Source: Martinezella multihospitum | GTDB taxonomy: Bacteria; Pseudomonadota; Alphaproteobacteria; Rhizobiales; Rhizobiaceae | NCBI RefSeq assembly: GCF_900094585.1 | Contig: NZ_FMAG01000008.1 | Location: 265,159-329,158 of the forward strand | Reading direction: 5' to 3' | DNA length: 64,000 nucleotides | Part shown: positions 1 to 8,073 of the stretch, in pieces | Position numbering within the stretch: position 1 is the first letter of the stretch | Layout of the letters: the number at the start of each line of letters is the position of its first letter | The notes under the pieces: model-generated | The model's input: only the letters and a program-made list of their open reading frames with translations | Told to the model about the DNA's origin: nothing | Databases searched by the model: none | Position numbers and translations under genes: made by a program

Positions 1-726
1 CATGTTGTAGGCGAGGTAGATTCTTCCGCTGGCGATCTCCTGCAGGATCGTCCCGGTGCAACAGCTGACCTTCACGTCGGCGCGGCTCATGCTTTCGAGA
101 AGACGGCCATAGGTCGCGGTTGCCTGACGGGCATCGCTGAAGGCGAGGAGATAGCCGACACCTGATGTCCTGATGTCGAAGGTACCCACTCGCCCCTCGT
201 AGTAGTCGAGCCTGCGCCGCAGCAGATCGGCAAGCTCGGCGCGGGTGCGCGGGACATCGCTCGCTGGTACGTAGCGCGCGTTGTAGACGAAGACCGCCGG
301 CTCGAAGGTGAAGCCGAAGACCTCGTTGCGCCAATTGGCCCATTTGGGCACCTGGGCGGTTTCCGATGAACTATAGGCCGAGGCACAGCCATTATTGGCC
401 AGGCTGACGAGCTGATCGAGCGAGGAGGAAAGCCACAGATCGCCAAGCGACGTGTTCTCATCGCAAGCGACGCTCGCCTTCCGGTGCAGCTCATTCGTGA
501 CGTAGTCGGAATAGTCGATCGTAATATCCGGCGCCATCTCCTGAAAATCCCGGATCAATGGCTCCATGGCCTGGAGATCGGCAGCACCATGGATCGACAG
601 GCGAGCCGTCTCGCCACTGATGGCCGGGAAGAGCTTTGACGTGCCTTCAACGGCGATTGCCAGGGTCGGTGTAATGGCGAGGATGGTGAGGCACAGCCAG
701 GAGGCGATGAGAAGCCGCGGTTTCAT
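1..726 (-). CDS. periplasmic solute-binding protein, FbpA/AfuA-like (3' part outside window)
   Basis: The frame opens with ATG at 726 and runs off the left edge after 242 codons. Residues 1-26 look like a Sec signal peptide (MKPRLLIASWLCLTILAI and following, ending near ALA/IAV). The mature part has the fold pattern of bacterial extracellular solute-binding proteins of the iron/sugar-phosphate type (SIHGAADLQAMEPLIRDFQ, then VFGFTFEPAVFVYNARY). It overlaps the upstream sensor kinase stop by four bases (ATGA), so it is translationally coupled to it. A binding protein encoded directly after a kinase and regulator suggests a ligand-sensing partner of the kinase, or a second binding protein for the importer upstream. 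The substrate cannot be told from sequence. Confidence 0.8.
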   Translation of the reverse strand, partial: MKPRLLIASWLCLTILAITPTLAIAVEGTSKLFPAISGETARLSIHGAADLQAMEPLIRDFQEMAPDITIDYSDYVTNELHRKASVACDENTSLGDLWLSSSLDQLVSLANNGCASAYSSSETAQVPKWANWRNEVFGFTFEPAVFVYNARYVPASDVPRTRAELADLLRRRLDYYEGRVGTFDIRTSGVGYLLAFSDARQATATYGRLLESMSRADVKVSCCTGTILQEIASGRIYLAYNM

Positions 727-2114
727 TTTCCCTCCCTGTGAATGCGCGGAAGACCAAGAATGACGGTGAAGCCGTGGGCATCCTCGCCCTTGGCCCGAAA
801 CTGCAGCGCACCGCCATGCGCGGCCGCGACCTCCGAGGCGATGGCAAAGCCAAGTCCGGCGCTTCCTTCGCCGGCTTTCGATGTCTGAAAGCGCTGGGTG
901 ACATGCGGCCACTCTTCGGAGGGAATGCCAGGGCCGTCATCCTCCACTTCGACATGGGCAAGGGGGCCTGCATCGCGCACCCGCACCTCCAGCCTGGAAA
1001 GGGTTCCGTGGCGAAGCGCATTGTCGATAACGTTGACGATCGCTTCCCGCAGGCTGACCGGATCGCCGAGAACGGCAAGCTCGACATCGGCCTCTTCGAA
1101 GGAGACGACGATATCGGGGTCGACCGTGATCGGCACGGCCACGCGGAAGGCACGCCTGGCGATTTCATTGAGATCGACGGGTTCGAGCTGCACGGATTCG
1201 GCGCGGTGGATGACCATGGCATGGCTCAGAAGCTGATTGGTCAATCTCGCCAGCTCGTCGGCGCGCTGCTGGACGCGTCCAAGATGCTGCCTGTCCGCCT
1301 CGTCCAGCTTGTCATTGTTCAAGAGGTCGAGCTGGGCTGTCAGCGCCGTCAGCGGTGTCCGTATCTGGTGTGCTGCATCCGCGATGAAACGCTGCAGCAG
1401 CACGACGCGTTCGTTGAGGCGACCCATGAAATGGTTGATGGAGCCGACGAAGGGGCGAAGCTCACGCGGCACGGATACGGAAAGAGGCGTGAGATCCTGG
1501 GGATCGCGGCGGCGAAGAGCTCCGCCCAGCTGGTTGACCGGTCGCAGCGCCTGGCGGATGGAAAGGATCATCACTACCAGCGCCAGGAAGCACATGATGA
1601 CGATGGTGATCGCGGCGCCGAGCGTCAGTTCATGCGTCAGTCCCCGGCGCGCTTCGACGGTCTGGGCGAGGATAACATGTGCCCAGCCCGAGGCCGCGGG
1701 GTCGGAGAGGGCTCGCCCGACGACCGCGATGCGCACTGCTTCACCCTTGTAGAGGCCGGAGCTCAGGACCGGCTCGCGGCGAACGGTGGCGAGGTCGACA
1801 TCGGTTTCCAGATCGCGGTGACCGGTGAGTGTCTTCCCGGAGGGGTCGAGGATGCGATAGAAGATGCGGTCGCGGTCGGCCAGCCCCAGCATTTCGAATG
1901 CCGACGCCCTCAGATCGACGATCAGTGCGCCTTCCTGAACCGCCAGACCATCGGCGATCTGCAATGCTGCGCCGACCAGAACCCGATCATAGGCATCATC
2001 GGCCGCGGTGCGTGCGGAATACCAGCTCGCGGTTATCAGTATTCCGGCGCCAGCCGTCAGAAGAACCGACATGACGACCGCCAGGCGGGCAAAAAGTGAG
2101 CGTTCAAGCGTCAT
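723..2114 (-). CDS. sensor histidine kinase, TctE-like
   Basis: 463 aa membrane sensor kinase that should autophosphorylate and pass phosphate to the regulator encoded just upstream. Membrane segments lie near residues 8-30 and 165-187 with a periplasmic sensor domain between them, the layout of TctE-type kinases. The H box is AAHQIRTPLTAL with His249; the N box is NVIDNALRHG (361-370); the G1 box is DDGPGIP (392-398) and G2 is GSAGLG (417-422), so all catalytic boxes are intact. Its start overlaps the regulator's end by 11 bases and its stop overlaps the next binding-protein gene by 4, so the three genes form one coupled unit. The stimulus is unknown; the neighbouring importer suggests it senses the imported solute. 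Confidence 0.93.
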   Translation of the reverse strand: MTLERSLFARLAVVMSVLLTAGAGILITASWYSARTAADDAYDRVLVGAALQIADGLAVQEGALIVDLRASAFEMLGLADRDRIFYRILDPSGKTLTGHRDLETDVDLATVRREPVLSSGLYKGEAVRIAVVGRALSDPAASGWAHVILAQTVEARRGLTHELTLGAAITIVIMCFLALVVMILSIRQALRPVNQLGGALRRRDPQDLTPLSVSVPRELRPFVGSINHFMGRLNERVVLLQRFIADAAHQIRTPLTALTAQLDLLNNDKLDEADRQHLGRVQQRADELARLTNQLLSHAMVIHRAESVQLEPVDLNEIARRAFRVAVPITVDPDIVVSFEEADVELAVLGDPVSLREAIVNVIDNALRHGTLSRLEVRVRDAGPLAHVEVEDDGPGIPSEEWPHVTQRFQTSKAGEGSAGLGFAIASEVAAAHGGALQFRAKGEDAHGFTVILGLPRIHREGK

Positions 2115-2775
2115 CGGAGACCAGCTGATAGCCGATGCCGTGAAGCGTCACGATGCGCGCCTTTGCCCCTTCCAGCTTCTTGCGCAGCCGCCCGACATAG
2201 AGTTCGATGGCGTTGGCGCTGACGGCCTCGTCGAAGCCGTAGAGCTGGTCGAGCAGCTCCTGCTTGCTGAAGACGCGCCCCGGCCGGGAAGCAAAGATTT
2301 CCAGTAGCGTCATCTCCCTGCGCTTCAATTGCACCTCGCGCTTGCCGACCTTCACCGAGCGGCTGGCACGATCGAGCACGATGTCGCCGCAGGTGACGAA
2401 GTTGGTGGCGTCCCCACTGCGCCTACGTAGCAGCACCCGGGCGCGGGCTTCAAGCTCGCGAAAGTCGAAGGGCTTGACGAGATAGTCGTCGGCGCCTAGG
2501 TCGAGGGCGCCGACACGATCGTCGACCTCGGAGCGTGCCGTCAGCATCAGGACGGGCGTCGTCACCCGGGCGCGCCGCAGCCCTTTGAGGATTTCGAAGC
2601 CGTTAAGACCGGGCAGCATCACATCGAGGATGACGAGATCGTAGTCGGTGAAGGCAAGGATCTCGGCCGCGACACCGCCATCCGTCTGCCAGTCGACAGT
2701 GTGGCCGGTCGCCTGGAAGCGCCGGCAGATGGCCTCGCCGACATCCTGCGTATCTTCAACGAGCAGAATGCGCAT
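2104..2775 (-). CDS. OmpR-family response regulator, TctD-like
   Basis: 223 aa. The receiver domain (1-115) carries the acidic pair E7/D8, phosphorylation site Asp51 (VILDVMLPGLNG), Thr79 (LMLTARSE) and Lys101 (YLVKPFDF). The C-terminal winged helix (about 125-220) ends in the OmpR-type pattern YVGRLRKKL and GIGYQL. It is the cognate partner of the sensor kinase, whose gene overlaps its 3' end. The 103 bases upstream of its start separate it from the importer ATPase gene and contain a hairpin at 2832-2869, so it may be read from the importer promoter or from its own. The likely target is the importer operon or the binding protein gene downstream, which is inference. Confidence 0.94.
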   Translation of the reverse strand: MRILLVEDTQDVGEAICRRFQATGHTVDWQTDGGVAAEILAFTDYDLVILDVMLPGLNGFEILKGLRRARVTTPVLMLTARSEVDDRVGALDLGADDYLVKPFDFRELEARARVLLRRRSGDATNFVTCGDIVLDRASRSVKVGKREVQLKRREMTLLEIFASRPGRVFSKQELLDQLYGFDEAVSANAIELYVGRLRKKLEGAKARIVTLHGIGYQLVSDDA

Positions 2776-2831
2776 GGCGCTCGCCTGGCCCGATCCTCAT
2801 GAGTTGCAGACGCACAGTTCCTCCCTTTCCG

Positions 2832-2869
2832 GAGCGGTCCGGTTCTTCATGGAATCTCCGAACCGCTCT
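2832..2869. repeat. hairpin related to the second half of the mosaic repeat
   Basis: An interrupted inverted repeat with outer arms GAGCGG and CCGCTC (gagcggtccggttc against gaaccgctctc) lies between the ATPase and regulator genes. It resembles the right half of the intergenic repeats at 7973-8073 and 58281-58386, which contain ggttcag...ctgaaccgctct. It may serve as a weak terminator or mRNA-stability hairpin between importer and two-component genes. Confidence 0.5.
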
Positions 2870-2878
2870 CCTATTGCT

Positions 2879-3940
2879 TCAGGCCGCTTCCGGGTAGAGC
2901 CAAACGCTCTCCCGCGGTATCTCGGTCCAGACCGTGCCCGCCGCCATCAGTTTGGGGCCGAAGGCCTTGGCCTTGAATTCGCCGTAGGACAGGCGGTATT
3001 CCCAGCGATCGCCGAGGAACAGGCATGCCTCCAGCTGCATCTCAATACGACCCGGTCCTGGCTGGTCGAAAACGGCGACCTGCTCGACACGGATGACGGC
3101 CTTGCCATCGCTTTCCGGCCCGTCTCCCATCATCACGCCGTCGAGCTGCCAGTTGCTACCATGGATGCTGGCCGTGGCGCCATCGCGTTTGACGCGTCCG
3201 GAGGCTACATTGTTCGCCCCAAGGAAGTCGGCAACGTAGAAGCTTGTCGGCTTCGAATAGATGTCCTGCGGCGGGCCTTCCTGCGCGACCTTGCCGTTGC
3301 GCAGCAGCAGGATATTGTCTGATGCTGCGAGCGCTTCGGCCTGGTCATGGGTGACGAGAACGCCGCAAATTCCGAGATCGAGAACGAGCTTGCGGATCCA
3401 GTAGCGGGCCTCTTCGCGCAGCTTCGCATCCAGATTGGACAGCGGCTCGTCCATGAGCAGGATCTTCGGCTCGTAGACAAGGGCGCGGCAGATGGCGACG
3501 CGCTGCTGCTGTCCGCCCGAAAGCTGGTCCGGATAGCGCTCGGCGAGGTGGCCGAGACCGATCTTGCCGAGCGTGTCGAGAACGCGCTTTTCCGCATCCG
3601 CCTTGTTCACGCCGCGCAGCTTCAGGCCATAGGCGACATTTTCGGCGACGGAGCGGTGCGGCCACAGCGCATAGGACTGGAAGACCAGCCCAATATTGCG
3701 GTTTTCCGGCGCGACCGTAAGGCGCTTGTCGCCGTCGAAGACCACAGAACCGCTGATCTTGATCTGCCCGACCTCGGGCTGTTCGAGGCCGGCGATGCAG
3801 CGCAGCAGGGTCGTCTTGCCGCTGCCCGAAGCCCCGAGCAGCGAAACGATCGAGCCGCGATTGGCGGTAAAGGAAGCGCCCTGGAGGATGTGCAGGCCGC
3901 CGAGATATTTATGGACGTTTTGAACGATGAGATCAGTCAT
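2879..3940 (-). CDS. ABC importer ATP-binding protein, FbpC/PotA-like
   Basis: 353 aa cytoplasmic ATPase. Walker A is GASGSGKTT (36-44), the Q loop is near VFQSYALWP (Q88), the signature is LSGGQQQ (140-146), Walker B is LLMDEP (161-166) and the switch His is 198 in VTHDQ. The last 110 residues form a TOBE-like regulatory tail, as in the Fe3+/polyamine/molybdate group. The frame is open for 21 more codons upstream, but the ATG at 3940 overlaps the permease stop by 8 bases and fits family starts (MTDLIVQNVHK), so I take that. It is the third gene of the binding protein-permease-ATPase operon. Confidence 0.92.
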   Translation of the reverse strand: MTDLIVQNVHKYLGGLHILQGASFTANRGSIVSLLGASGSGKTTLLRCIAGLEQPEVGQIKISGSVVFDGDKRLTVAPENRNIGLVFQSYALWPHRSVAENVAYGLKLRGVNKADAEKRVLDTLGKIGLGHLAERYPDQLSGGQQQRVAICRALVYEPKILLMDEPLSNLDAKLREEARYWIRKLVLDLGICGVLVTHDQAEALAASDNILLLRNGKVAQEGPPQDIYSKPTSFYVADFLGANNVASGRVKRDGATASIHGSNWQLDGVMMGDGPESDGKAVIRVEQVAVFDQPGPGRIEMQLEACLFLGDRWEYRLSYGEFKAKAFGPKLMAAGTVWTEIPRESVWLYPEAA

Positions 3941-5699
3941 GGATCTTGGCTCCGAGACGAAGGGCGAGGGCAAGGCCGCTGCCGGTAAGAAGGATGCTGA
4001 CAAAGGCGAGGGCTGCGATCGTATCCATGGCGCCGGACTGGAGTTGCGCCATCATGAGGGAACCGATGACCTCGGTGCCGGCGCTCATCAGATAGATGCC
4101 GGTGGCGTAATCGCGCAGGAACACGATCATGATCAGAGCCCAGGCGCCCACCAGGCCCGGCCGGATGATCGGGATGACGATGTCGCGCCAGCTCCGGCCA
4201 ATGGTCGCGCCCGTGGTGCGCGCGGCCTCCTCGAGCTCGGGGCTGACCTGGATGAGCGTGCCCTGCAGCAGGCGGAGGCCGTAGGAAAGGCCGACGATCA
4301 CATAGGCGGCGAACAGGCTGATCAGCGTCGTTCTGAGCGGAATGAGGAAGGGCACGAACAGGAACAGCCAGAAGAAGGCGAGACCGATGATGAGGCTCGG
4401 CATGGCGCGCGGTAGCAGTACCATGTAGTCGAGCACGGTGTTTGAGAGCCCCCGGTGGCGGTGCCCGGCAAGACCGATCAGGAGATAGATCGCGACCGCG
4501 GCCGCACCCCCCACCACGGAAAGGATGACCGTGTTGATGATGCCGCGAAAGAGCGTCGGTACTTCCAGGAGCGTGGCGAAATGCGCGACCGTCAGATGCG
4601 CGAGCGGATTGACGCCCTGGCCCCAGGCATCGACGAAAGCGCGAAGGACGATGCCGCCGATCGGCAGCAGCACCGACACGAACAGCCAGAAGCCGATGAA
4701 GGAAAGAGAGATGATCTGACCGGTCGGCCCGAGCCGCATCACCGTCGTCCGTGGTCCCTTGCCGCCGAGGGCAGCATAGCGGCGGCTGTGGCGCAACAGG
4801 CGGCGCTGATACCAGACGAGCGGCAGCGTCAGCAGCACGAGCAGGACGACGACGACGGCCATCAGCTGATAGGTCGGGACGCCGAACAGCGTCGTCAGCT
4901 TGTAGACATAAGTTGTGAGAACGATGATGCCGCTCGGATCGCCGAGCACATAGGGGACACCGAACATCTCGAAGCCGATCAGCAGGTTGAGCGCGGTGGC
5001 GAAAACCAGCGCCGGCAGGACCATGGGTAGCGTCACATCCAGACAGACCCGCCAGATCGGCGATCCCATCGACCGCGCCGCCTCTTCCAGATCGGAGGGC
5101 AGATTGCGCATGGCGGCGGAGACGTAGAGATAGACATGCGGCACGTGGGCAAGCCCCGTGACGATGACGATCCCGGTCAGGGAATAGAGGTTCCAAGGTG
5201 CGACCCCGAAGAGATCACGCGACAGCATGGTAAGGAAGCCGGCCGGGCCGACGGCGACCGTGTAGCCGAAGGCAAGCACGATGGCCGAGATGAACATCGG
5301 TACGAGAACGACGACTTCGAGCGCCTTGCGGAACTTGACGTCCGTTCTGGTGAGAAGGAAGGCGAGGGCGGCGCCGAGCGGCACCGCGATCGCCACCATG
5401 CCGACTGCCATGATGACCGTGTTCCAGAGCGCGTCATAGAACATTTCATCGGTCAGGATATAGCGATAGGCTTCGATGGAGAGCTTGCTCTTCGGCGCGA
5501 AGAACGGCCCATCGAGCAGGCTCTGATAGATGATGAGCGCGATCGGTGCCAGTACGATGACGGCCAGCAGACCGATGACGATGCGCCTGAAGCCGAGGGC
5601 GTTGGCCGGTTGCGGGATCGGTTTGAATGTTGGGCTCGCATGAGCCGCTGGTTGCCCGGCGTGAGACAGGGTCGATACTGGCGTCGACGGTGCCGACAT
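3933..5699 (-). CDS. ABC importer permease, two fused halves (FbpB/AfuB-like)
   Basis: 588 aa inner-membrane permease made of two fused transmembrane domains with about 12 segments, as in FbpB-type proteins. Each half has an EAA-like coupling loop: LEEAARSMGSPIWRVCLDV in the first and LEEAARTTGATIGRSWRDI in the second. The start at 5699 is chosen because the minus strand carries a strong AAGGAGGAG at 5704-5713 just before it. The frame is open further upstream to 5798, but that extension reads through the intergenic mosaic repeat at 5733-5829 and is not coding. It overlaps the ATPase gene by 8 bases. Confidence 0.93.
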   Translation of the reverse strand: MSAPSTPVSTLSHAGQPAAHASPTFKPIPQPANALGFRRIVIGLLAVIVLAPIALIIYQSLLDGPFFAPKSKLSIEAYRYILTDEMFYDALWNTVIMAVGMVAIAVPLGAALAFLLTRTDVKFRKALEVVVLVPMFISAIVLAFGYTVAVGPAGFLTMLSRDLFGVAPWNLYSLTGIVIVTGLAHVPHVYLYVSAAMRNLPSDLEEAARSMGSPIWRVCLDVTLPMVLPALVFATALNLLIGFEMFGVPYVLGDPSGIIVLTTYVYKLTTLFGVPTYQLMAVVVVLLVLLTLPLVWYQRRLLRHSRRYAALGGKGPRTTVMRLGPTGQIISLSFIGFWLFVSVLLPIGGIVLRAFVDAWGQGVNPLAHLTVAHFATLLEVPTLFRGIINTVILSVVGGAAAVAIYLLIGLAGHRHRGLSNTVLDYMVLLPRAMPSLIIGLAFFWLFLFVPFLIPLRTTLISLFAAYVIVGLSYGLRLLQGTLIQVSPELEEAARTTGATIGRSWRDIVIPIIRPGLVGAWALIMIVFLRDYATGIYLMSAGTEVIGSLMMAQLQSGAMDTIAALAFVSILLTGSGLALALRLGAKIHD

Positions 5700-5732
5700 C
5701 GGCGCTCCTCCTTCTCGATGGTTGCTGTTTGC

Positions 5733-5829
5733 GAGCATTTCCGCCCGTTTCGAATGGCGGAAATGCTCTATCTCTTTGTTTTCTCGCAATTCCAGCAAAA
5801 CCGCTGCGCACTTCCACTGGGATTGCTCT
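5733..5829 (-). repeat. rhizobial intergenic mosaic repeat, copy A
   Basis: Read on the minus strand, this begins agagcaatcccag, continues with tgcgcagcggtttt and ggaattgcgagaaaac, then aaagagatagagc, and matches the left half of the copies at 7973-8073 and 58281-58386. Its right half is different: a hairpin with arms gagcatttccgcc and ggcggaaatgctc. This swapping of halves is the mark of a mosaic element. It lies between the binding-protein and permease genes of one operon and may tune their relative expression. Confidence 0.75.
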
Positions 5830-5847
5830 GGATGATTTGATGCCGTG

Positions 5848-6912
5848 TCAGCTCTTCACAGATCCGCGCCACTTCTTGAGGAAGTCGAGGCGTTTTGCCG
5901 GGTCCATGAACTCGAGACGCGAGTCGTCAAGTGCGATGGGCTTGAGGTTGCCGCCGACCAGCGCGTTGATGGTGTTGAGATTGTATCCCTGGTCGACATC
6001 GGTGCGCAGCGACGGCATGCCCTTCGAGGCAATGGCGTTCTGGCCTTCCTGAGACAGCATGAAATCGAGGAAGAGCTGCGAGGCATTGGGGTGCGGCGCA
6101 TTCTTGATGACGGCGGCGACGCGCGAGAAGGCCGGCGTATAATCCTGGCCGAAGGCGACGCCGAGATTGGAGGCGCTTTTGACCCAATCGAGTGCATAGG
6201 AACCGATCAGGTTGAAGGCGATGACGTTCTCGCCCGAAACAACCGTTTCGCGCATGGAGCCGGTCGAGGAATAGGTCTTGCCCTTGGCCGTGCCGAAGGC
6301 TGTGACCAGATCCCAATAATCGCTGCGCTGCTTGGAGTCATTCGTCTGGATCATGAAGCCGACGCCGGACTTTTCCGGATCGAAGGTGGCGACCTTGCCG
6401 GCGACATCCGCCTTGCCGAGGAATTCGATGAGGGCCGCGCGAGTGCGCGGAACGTCCTCTTCCTTCAAGGCGAGCTTGTTGTAGATCATGCCGATCGGCT
6501 CGAGCGTGGTGGCATAGACCGTCTTGTCGTAAACAGCCCAGCTTGGGAGCGAACCGATTTCCGTCGAGGCATAGGACGCGAGATAGCCATCGGCTGCGAG
6601 CTTGACGGTCTGGTCCATCGCCGATGTCCAGACGAGATCTCCACCGACCTGGCTGGCCGCGGCTTCGGAAATGATGCGGTTGTAGACGCCGTTGGTGCCG
6701 ATATCGTTGTAGTCGATGCGAATGCCCGGATATTTCTTGGTGAAGGCATCGAGCAAAGCCTGGGCCTGCGACAGATCGGTTGCGGCATAGACAGCGATCA
6801 CGCCTTCTTTCTTGGCGGCGGCGATGAGTTCTTCGCTTGCGGCGAAGGCTGCGCCGTTGATACCGATCGCCATGGCGGCTGCGATGCTGAGTTTGTTGAA
6901 TAGCAGTGACAT
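5848..6912 (-). CDS. periplasmic binding protein, FbpA/AfuA-like
   Basis: 354 aa. A signal peptide is clear (MSLLFNKLSIAAAMAIGI, cleavage near AFAAS, residue 25). The rest is a two-lobed binding protein of the Fe3+/sugar-phosphate class (ASEELIAAAKKEGVIAVYA near the N-terminus). The paired tyrosines that bind iron in FbpA are not seen: the comparable segment reads GSYALDWVK. An iron role is therefore doubtful and an organic solute such as a sugar phosphate is at least as likely. The start has a good ribosome binding site (GGGAGGGATTCAA then ATG). It is the first gene of the importer operon, followed by a repeat and then the permease. Confidence 0.9.
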   Translation of the reverse strand: MSLLFNKLSIAAAMAIGINGAAFAASEELIAAAKKEGVIAVYAATDLSQAQALLDAFTKKYPGIRIDYNDIGTNGVYNRIISEAAASQVGGDLVWTSAMDQTVKLAADGYLASYASTEIGSLPSWAVYDKTVYATTLEPIGMIYNKLALKEEDVPRTRAALIEFLGKADVAGKVATFDPEKSGVGFMIQTNDSKQRSDYWDLVTAFGTAKGKTYSSTGSMRETVVSGENVIAFNLIGSYALDWVKSASNLGVAFGQDYTPAFSRVAAVIKNAPHPNASQLFLDFMLSQEGQNAIASKGMPSLRTDVDQGYNLNTINALVGGNLKPIALDDSRLEFMDPAKRLDFLKKWRGSVKS

Positions 6913-7260
6913 TTGAATCCCTCCCGTTGACTGCTCGTGGTTTTGATTGCCGCCTGCGCCCCTGAGTTAGGGACGTGCGCAAACGGCGCGGCTCTCCTGG
7001 CGGAAAGCCGGTGAATAAGATGTGATTGGCTGATGGTGGCCGGCGACGGATGCCGGATGACAGGCGCTAGTCGCGGCCGAGCGCGGTTTTCATGATATTT
7101 CCTCCCCAATGGCTAGCCGGCTCATGAGCCGACCGTCCCTGTCCTCTACAGATTGCAGCCAAGGTGACATCGATTCCTGTCAGAGAACTGTCACGGCGGA
7201 AGAAGATGCATAATGAGACTATCGTGCCGGCGGCTGGTCGTCAGGCAGGAGAGGCGATCC
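6913..7260. other. intergenic region and probable leader of the importer operon
   Basis: This 348-base stretch lies upstream of the binding protein gene and downstream of the phosphatase gene, both on the minus strand. I see no gene of normal size. It should contain the importer promoter. The only coding-like object is the 8-codon frame at 7067-7093. Confidence 0.5.
7067..7093 (-). CDS. possible 8-residue leader peptide
   Basis: On the minus strand the very strong site GGGGAGGAAATATC is followed by ATG and an 8-codon frame, MKTALGRD, then TAG. It lies about 155 bases before the start of the importer's binding-protein gene. A Shine-Dalgarno this strong in front of so short a frame suggests a regulatory leader, but it may be chance or a relic of a lost gene start. 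Confidence 0.3.
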   Translation of the reverse strand: MKTALGRD

Positions 7261-7845
7261 TTACGCCGGAATCGCCATATTGAGTTCTGCCTGACGTCCG
7301 AGATGTGTCATCCAGTCGACAAAGTCAGGCCGCCCCTTGATCTGCCGGCCATAATGACGGGCAAGTGCCGCGTTCAAATCGCCCTTCCGGCCCAGCTGCT
7401 CGTCGGCAAAGCCGATCATCTGGGAGTTCGGCCAGGCCTGCGGGCGGATGGCGATCAGGCGAGCAAACAGGCTCTCGCCGGACTCGTCGGGGTTTGCTTG
7501 CGCCATCAGTGACAGCATGGCAGCGGTCGAGCGCGATACGCCCATATGGCAATGCACCAGCAGATGGCTCGAAGCCTCGGGATCCTGTTGCGCCTGAAAC
7601 TCGGAGCCGAATTTCAGGATTGCTTCGACATGCTCCGGCTGGGGCATGACCCGCCCCGGAGCCGTCGCGATGATATCGTGGAAACGCAGCGTCGTGCGAT
7701 GATGCTTGGCATAGGAGTGGAAGACATCGAGCTCGGGATATTCCGGATCGAGGAGGGAAAGCACGTGGGTGACGTTCCGTGCGCGCTGATCGGGCAACTC
7801 CTCAATGCCACAAACCGTGAGTTCTGGGGAGAAAGGCACGCCCAT
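7261..7845 (-). CDS. tyrosine/dual-specificity phosphatase-like protein
   Basis: 194 aa cytoplasmic protein with the Cys-phosphatase signature HCHMGVSRS: His98, nucleophile Cys99 and Arg105 give the required C-x5-R loop. The size and the LLVHCHMGVSRSTA context fit the DSP-like phosphatases found in rhizobia next to metabolic genes. The frame is open 61 codons further upstream, but that part runs into the mosaic repeat. I take the ATG at 7845, with AAGGAT about seven bases before it. An ATG two codons earlier would sit too close to that site. A 13-base sequence just upstream (7881-7893) is identical to part of the operator in front of the metallophosphoesterase, so the two may be co-regulated. 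Confidence 0.8.
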   Translation of the reverse strand: MGVPFSPELTVCGIEELPDQRARNVTHVLSLLDPEYPELDVFHSYAKHHRTTLRFHDIIATAPGRVMPQPEHVEAILKFGSEFQAQQDPEASSHLLVHCHMGVSRSTAAMLSLMAQANPDESGESLFARLIAIRPQAWPNSQMIGFADEQLGRKGDLNAALARHYGRQIKGRPDFVDWMTHLGRQAELNMAIPA

Positions 7846-7880
7846 TGTCATATCCTTCAAATCAGCTGGCGATTCCGCAG

Positions 7881-7893
7881 TGCTTCGATACGT
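7881..7893. promoter_or_regulatory. half operator shared with the ArsR/metallophosphoesterase promoter
   Basis: TGCTTCGATACGT here is identical to the left arm and centre of the palindrome at 8895-8918. It lies 36 bases upstream of the phosphatase start. The right half is not conserved (it continues TATAGTGTCATC). It may bind the regulator encoded at 8968-9669; this is inference. Confidence 0.45.
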
Positions 7894-7972
7894 TATAGTG
7901 TCATCGCTCTGAAGTGAAAGTGCTTTTGCTCCCTGTTGCCGCGAAGTGGCGCGGCAAGACGTCCGCGCCGCC

Positions 7973-8073
7973 GAGCAATTCCAGGAAAAATGCGTAGCGG
8001 TTTTCCGTCCGGAATTGCTAGAAAGCAAAGACCTGGGGCGGTTCAGAGTTTCCGTGAAAGCTGAGCTGCTCTA
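7973..8073 (+). repeat. rhizobial intergenic mosaic repeat, copy B
   Basis: It begins gagcaattccaggaaaaa, continues tgcgtagcggttttccgt, ggaattgctagaaagcaaag and ends ggttcagagtttccgtg...gctgctcta. It aligns over its whole length with the copy at 58281-58386 in the same orientation. Its last three bases are the stop codon of the metallophosphoesterase gene, so the element abuts that gene exactly. It lies between two minus-strand genes. Confidence 0.8.

Noticed and set aside
738..2099. Long plus-strand frame of 453 codons opposite the sensor kinase
   Set aside because: It is antisense to a kinase with all catalytic boxes, shows no family pattern and is rich in Arg/Asp/Gly as expected of a GC-rich shadow frame.
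5700..5798. N-terminal extension of the fused permease
   Set aside because: The extension reads through mosaic repeat copy A, and a strong ribosome binding site stands directly before the inner ATG at 5699.
2879..6912. Assignment as a ferric iron importer (fbpABC)
   Set aside because: The family likeness is real, but the iron-binding tyrosine pair is not seen in the binding protein and no iron-type operator is visible. I left the substrate open.
7846..8028. N-terminal extension of the phosphatase
   Set aside because: It runs into mosaic repeat copy B and the proposed operator, and lacks a ribosome binding site.
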